DNA from: Nanobdellota archaeon
GTDB lineage: Archaea; Nanobdellota; Nanobdellia; SCGC-AAA011-G17; GW2011-AR17
Reading direction: 5' to 3'
NCBI GenBank assembly: GCA_016784245.1
Contig: JADHVA010000033.1
Location: 1 to 7,405, forward strand
DNA length: 7,405 bases
Below are positions 5,732 through 7,405 of this stretch, piece by piece. Below the pieces are notes generated by a model, which searched no databases, was not told the origin of the DNA, and worked only from the letters and a program-made list of their open reading frames with translations. Position 1 is the stretch's first letter, and each line of letters starts with the position of its first letter. The translations under genes were made by a program, and so were the position numbers.

Positions 5732-6304
5732 ATGGCTAAGCTTAAACAAGTAGATACTATTGTTTACAAGAATGTTGACTTTGATACAATTGCTGAAAGA
5801 GTTTATTTATTTTTATTACAATTAAAAGAAGAAAAAAAATTAAAATCTTTAAGATTTGTTTTTTCTGGAACTATTGTTCACAATCTTCCTGCAAAGAAAG
5901 GTTTTTTTGCTAGATTATTTTCAAAAAAAGAAGAAATAATTGAAGACTACACACCTTATGAAACTGTAAATTTATTTTTTGATAACTTAGAAACTTTACC
6001 TTATTCTTTCATTGACTTATTTGATGCTATTCGAATACAAAATCCTCATTTTGGTGAATGTCATTCTTTCATGATAAATCTTTATCCTTCAAAAAAAGCA
6101 CATGTGTCAGATACTTTAAATGATATCCATATTTACACAGAGCTTGTTGGAGAAAATGCTATGGAACTTGAAAAATTAAAAGCTTTAAGATATCTAAAAG
6201 ATACTAATGTGGAAACAACTGTCAATGTAACTTTCCCTGCTGGCTACGAAAAGGAATTCTTTAGGCTTGAACAAAACCTTTTTAAACCATCTATAAAACC
6301 TTGA
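5732..6304 (+). CDS. Uncharacterised protein, paralogue B of a tandem pair
   Basis: This 190-residue protein is also unrecognised. It shares with the upstream gene product SGTIV (45-49), KKGFFARLFSKK (55-66), YETVNLFF (76-83), NPHFGECHSF (104-113), DIHIYTEL (131-138) and ETTVNVTF (161-168). The KKG-to-YE distance is 21 residues in both proteins, and the YE-to-NP distance is 28 here against 31 in A. Overall identity outside the blocks is low, so the duplication is old; two copies kept side by side with their own promoters suggest distinct roles or a heterodimer (inference). There is no signal peptide or membrane helix. Its last codons contain the promoter of the methylthiotransferase gene, whose ATG lies 5 nt past this stop. 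Confidence 0.8.
   Translation: MAKLKQVDTIVYKNVDFDTIAERVYLFLLQLKEEKKLKSLRFVFSGTIVHNLPAKKGFFARLFSKKEEIIEDYTPYETVNLFFDNLETLPYSFIDLFDAIRIQNPHFGECHSFMINLYPSKKAHVSDTLNDIHIYTELVGENAMELEKLKALRYLKDTNVETTVNVTFPAGYEKEFFRLEQNLFKPSIKP
6278..6286 (+). promoter_or_regulatory. TATA box for the methylthiotransferase gene (leaderless, inside paralogue B)
   Basis: CTTTTTAAA, identical to the box before paralogue B, is preceded by ACAAAAC and centred 28 nt before the ATG at 6310. It lies within the 3' coding end of paralogue B. No Shine-Dalgarno precedes the ATG. Confidence 0.6.
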
Positions 6305-6309
6305 TTTCT

Positions 6310-7350
6310 ATGAAAATATTTGTAAAAACCTTTGGTTGTGTATTTAACAAAAGGGACTCTGAAATCATTAAAGGGGTTTTATCTAATGATAATTTTGAAA
6401 TTGTAAACAGCGAGGATAAAGCAGATATTGTTGTAGTAAACTCTTGTGGAGTTAAGGATCAAACTGAAAGTAAAATAATCTTTTATATTGAATCTCTAAA
6501 CAAACCAGTTTATCTTGGCGGTTGCTTACCTAAAATTTTAGATCTAAAAAATATAAAAAATGTAAAAGGTGTTTTTGATACAAATACTCTTAATAATTTA
6601 CCTAATCAAATTAATGGAGAAATTAAAGAACTTTTTTCTTCAAAGAAACTTAACAAATTAGAACTTCCAGTTCAACAAGATAGTGAAGATACTTTAATCA
6701 TTCAAATCTCTGAAGGTTGTTTGGGTGATTGTAATTATTGTGCTACTAAATTTGCAAGAGGAAAATTAAAATCTTATCCTATTTCTGATATTCTTAATGC
6801 AATAAAAGGTTTCAAAGGTGAGAGAGTAAATTTAACTTCTCAAGATACAGGTTGTTACGGTTATGATATTGACACCAATTTATCTTTTTTATTAAAAGAA
6901 ATTGTAAAACTTGAAGGTGATTTCATAGTTAGAGTAGGTATGATGAATCCAGAATATGTTTTAAATTATTTGCCTGAATTTATTGAAATTTTCAAAAATA
7001 AAAGATTCATGAGATTCTTACATATTCCTATACAATCTGGTTCAAACAAAGTTCTAAAGGATATGAATAGAAAATATACTGTTGAACAATTTAAAGACTT
7101 AGTAACTGCTTTAAGAAAAGGTATTCCTGACATTCACATTGCTACTGATATTATCATTGGTTATCCTACAGAAACTGAAGAAGATTTTTTAGAAACTAAA
7201 AAGTTTTTAGAGGATATGAAATTTGAAGTATTAAACTTATCTAAGTATACTGCAAGACCTGGAACTTATTCTAAGAAAAATTTAAAACCTTTAAAATCAG
7301 AAATTGTTAAAGCAAGAAGTATTATCTTTGATAAATTTATAAAAAAATAA
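6310..7350 (+). CDS. Radical-SAM tRNA methylthiotransferase, MtaB/CDKAL1-like (ms2t6A), lacking TRAM
   Basis: This family adds a methylthio group to t6A37 of ANN-decoding tRNAs, using two [4Fe-4S] clusters and S-adenosylmethionine. From the ATG at 6310 (346 residues) the N-terminal domain has its three cluster Cys: C10 in TFGC, C46 in NSCGVK and C72 in GGCLP. The radical-SAM motif is CLGDCNYC (C137, C141, C144). LTSQDTGCYGYD at 175-186, HIPIQSGSNKVL at 238-249, TDIIIGYPTETEEDF at 279-293 and ARPGTYS at 315-321 are typical of the archaeal/eukaryotic branch. The protein stops about 25 residues after ARPGTYS, where a roughly 60-residue TRAM RNA-binding domain usually follows; no TRAM-like sequence is seen in the other frames before the edge. 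The ATG is chosen over TTG at 6301 because the family begins KxFVKTFGC and because the leaderless TATA spacing fits. It follows paralogue B by 5 nt. Confidence 0.92.
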   Translation: MKIFVKTFGCVFNKRDSEIIKGVLSNDNFEIVNSEDKADIVVVNSCGVKDQTESKIIFYIESLNKPVYLGGCLPKILDLKNIKNVKGVFDTNTLNNLPNQINGEIKELFSSKKLNKLELPVQQDSEDTLIIQISEGCLGDCNYCATKFARGKLKSYPISDILNAIKGFKGERVNLTSQDTGCYGYDIDTNLSFLLKEIVKLEGDFIVRVGMMNPEYVLNYLPEFIEIFKNKRFMRFLHIPIQSGSNKVLKDMNRKYTVEQFKDLVTALRKGIPDIHIATDIIIGYPTETEEDFLETKKFLEDMKFEVLNLSKYTARPGTYSKKNLKPLKSEIVKARSIIFDKFIKK

Positions 7351-7354
7351 AAAA

Positions 7355-7373
7355 TTTATTTTAATGTTTTTAA
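7355..7373 (+). terminator. Weak T-rich terminator after the methylthiotransferase
   Basis: After the TAA, the plus strand has TTTATTTTAATGTTTTTAA, with short T runs of three to five. No hairpin is visible. It fits an archaeal oligo-U terminator but is weaker than the one near 336. Confidence 0.35.
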
Positions 7374-7405
7374 TACAGAACTACCTTCTTTCATATTCTT
7401 CCATG
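7356..7405 (-). CDS. Possible C-terminal end of a convergent gene cut by the window
   Basis: On the minus strand one frame stays open from the window edge to a TAA at 7356-7358 and encodes WKNMKEGSSVLKTLK. The other two minus frames hit stops within this stretch. Fifteen codons are too few to identify a product or prove coding. The placement, convergent with the methylthiotransferase and with only 5 nt between stops, would suit this compact genome. Confidence 0.3.
   Translation of the reverse strand, partial: WKNMKEGSSVLKTLK

Noticed and set aside
5041..6304. The paralogue pair as one broken gene
   Set aside because: Both halves contain the full set of shared blocks, and each has its own start and promoter, so this is duplication, not a split gene.
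6301..6309. TTG start for the methylthiotransferase
   Set aside because: It overlaps the previous stop codon; the ATG at 6310 fits both the family N-terminus and the TATA spacing.

Overview
The window is very AT-rich and looks archaeal. It encodes deoxyhypusine synthase, an archaeal/eukaryotic-type tRNA methylthiotransferase and a ThiI-like THUMP protein, and it has archaeal TATA/BRE promoters with several apparently leaderless starts. The compact layout, low GC and trimmed proteins (a ThiI homologue with a degraded catalytic half, a methylthiotransferase without its TRAM domain) suggest a small-genome DPANN-type archaeon such as the Woesearchaeota/Pacearchaeota group. The archaeal call is strong; the DPANN placement is inference.

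Left edge (1-361): the 3' part of a plus-strand gene, cut by the window edge. It encodes a short conserved-looking domain followed by an extreme lysine tail (about 50 Lys in 71 residues) built on a 27-bp repeat. It ends in a T-rich convergent intergenic stretch.

Minus-strand cluster (362-4147, transcribed right to left): deoxyhypusine synthase, then a fold-type III PLP amino-acid decarboxylase of the ornithine/diaminopimelate/carboxynorspermidine decarboxylase family (8-nt overlap), then an adenosylcobalamin-dependent ribonucleotide reductase after a 50-nt gap. All three starts have clear Shine-Dalgarno sequences, and nrdJ also has its own TATA box. The first two genes are a plausible polyamine-to-hypusine pair: the decarboxylase would make a polyamine (or precursor) and the synthase would use a polyamine as aminobutyl donor. 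The synthase, however, lacks acidic residues that bind spermidine in the human enzyme.

Plus-strand cluster (4303-7350): a truncated ThiI-like THUMP protein with a ruined PP-loop, two unrecognised proteins that are diverged tandem paralogues of each other, and a radical-SAM tRNA methylthiotransferase (probable ms2t6A synthase). None of the four has a Shine-Dalgarno sequence. Each has a CTTWWWWAA-like TATA box centred about 27 nt upstream of the ATG, so each is probably transcribed separately as a leaderless mRNA. The flanking genes both act on tRNA, so the unknown pair may also belong to tRNA or translation biology, but that is only guilt by association.

The most novel content is the paralogous pair (shared G-T, KKGFFA-x-LF, Y-E-x-V and NP-x-FG-[DE]-CH blocks), followed by the catalytically degenerate ThiI homologue. 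No mobile element, CRISPR array, tRNA or rRNA was seen.
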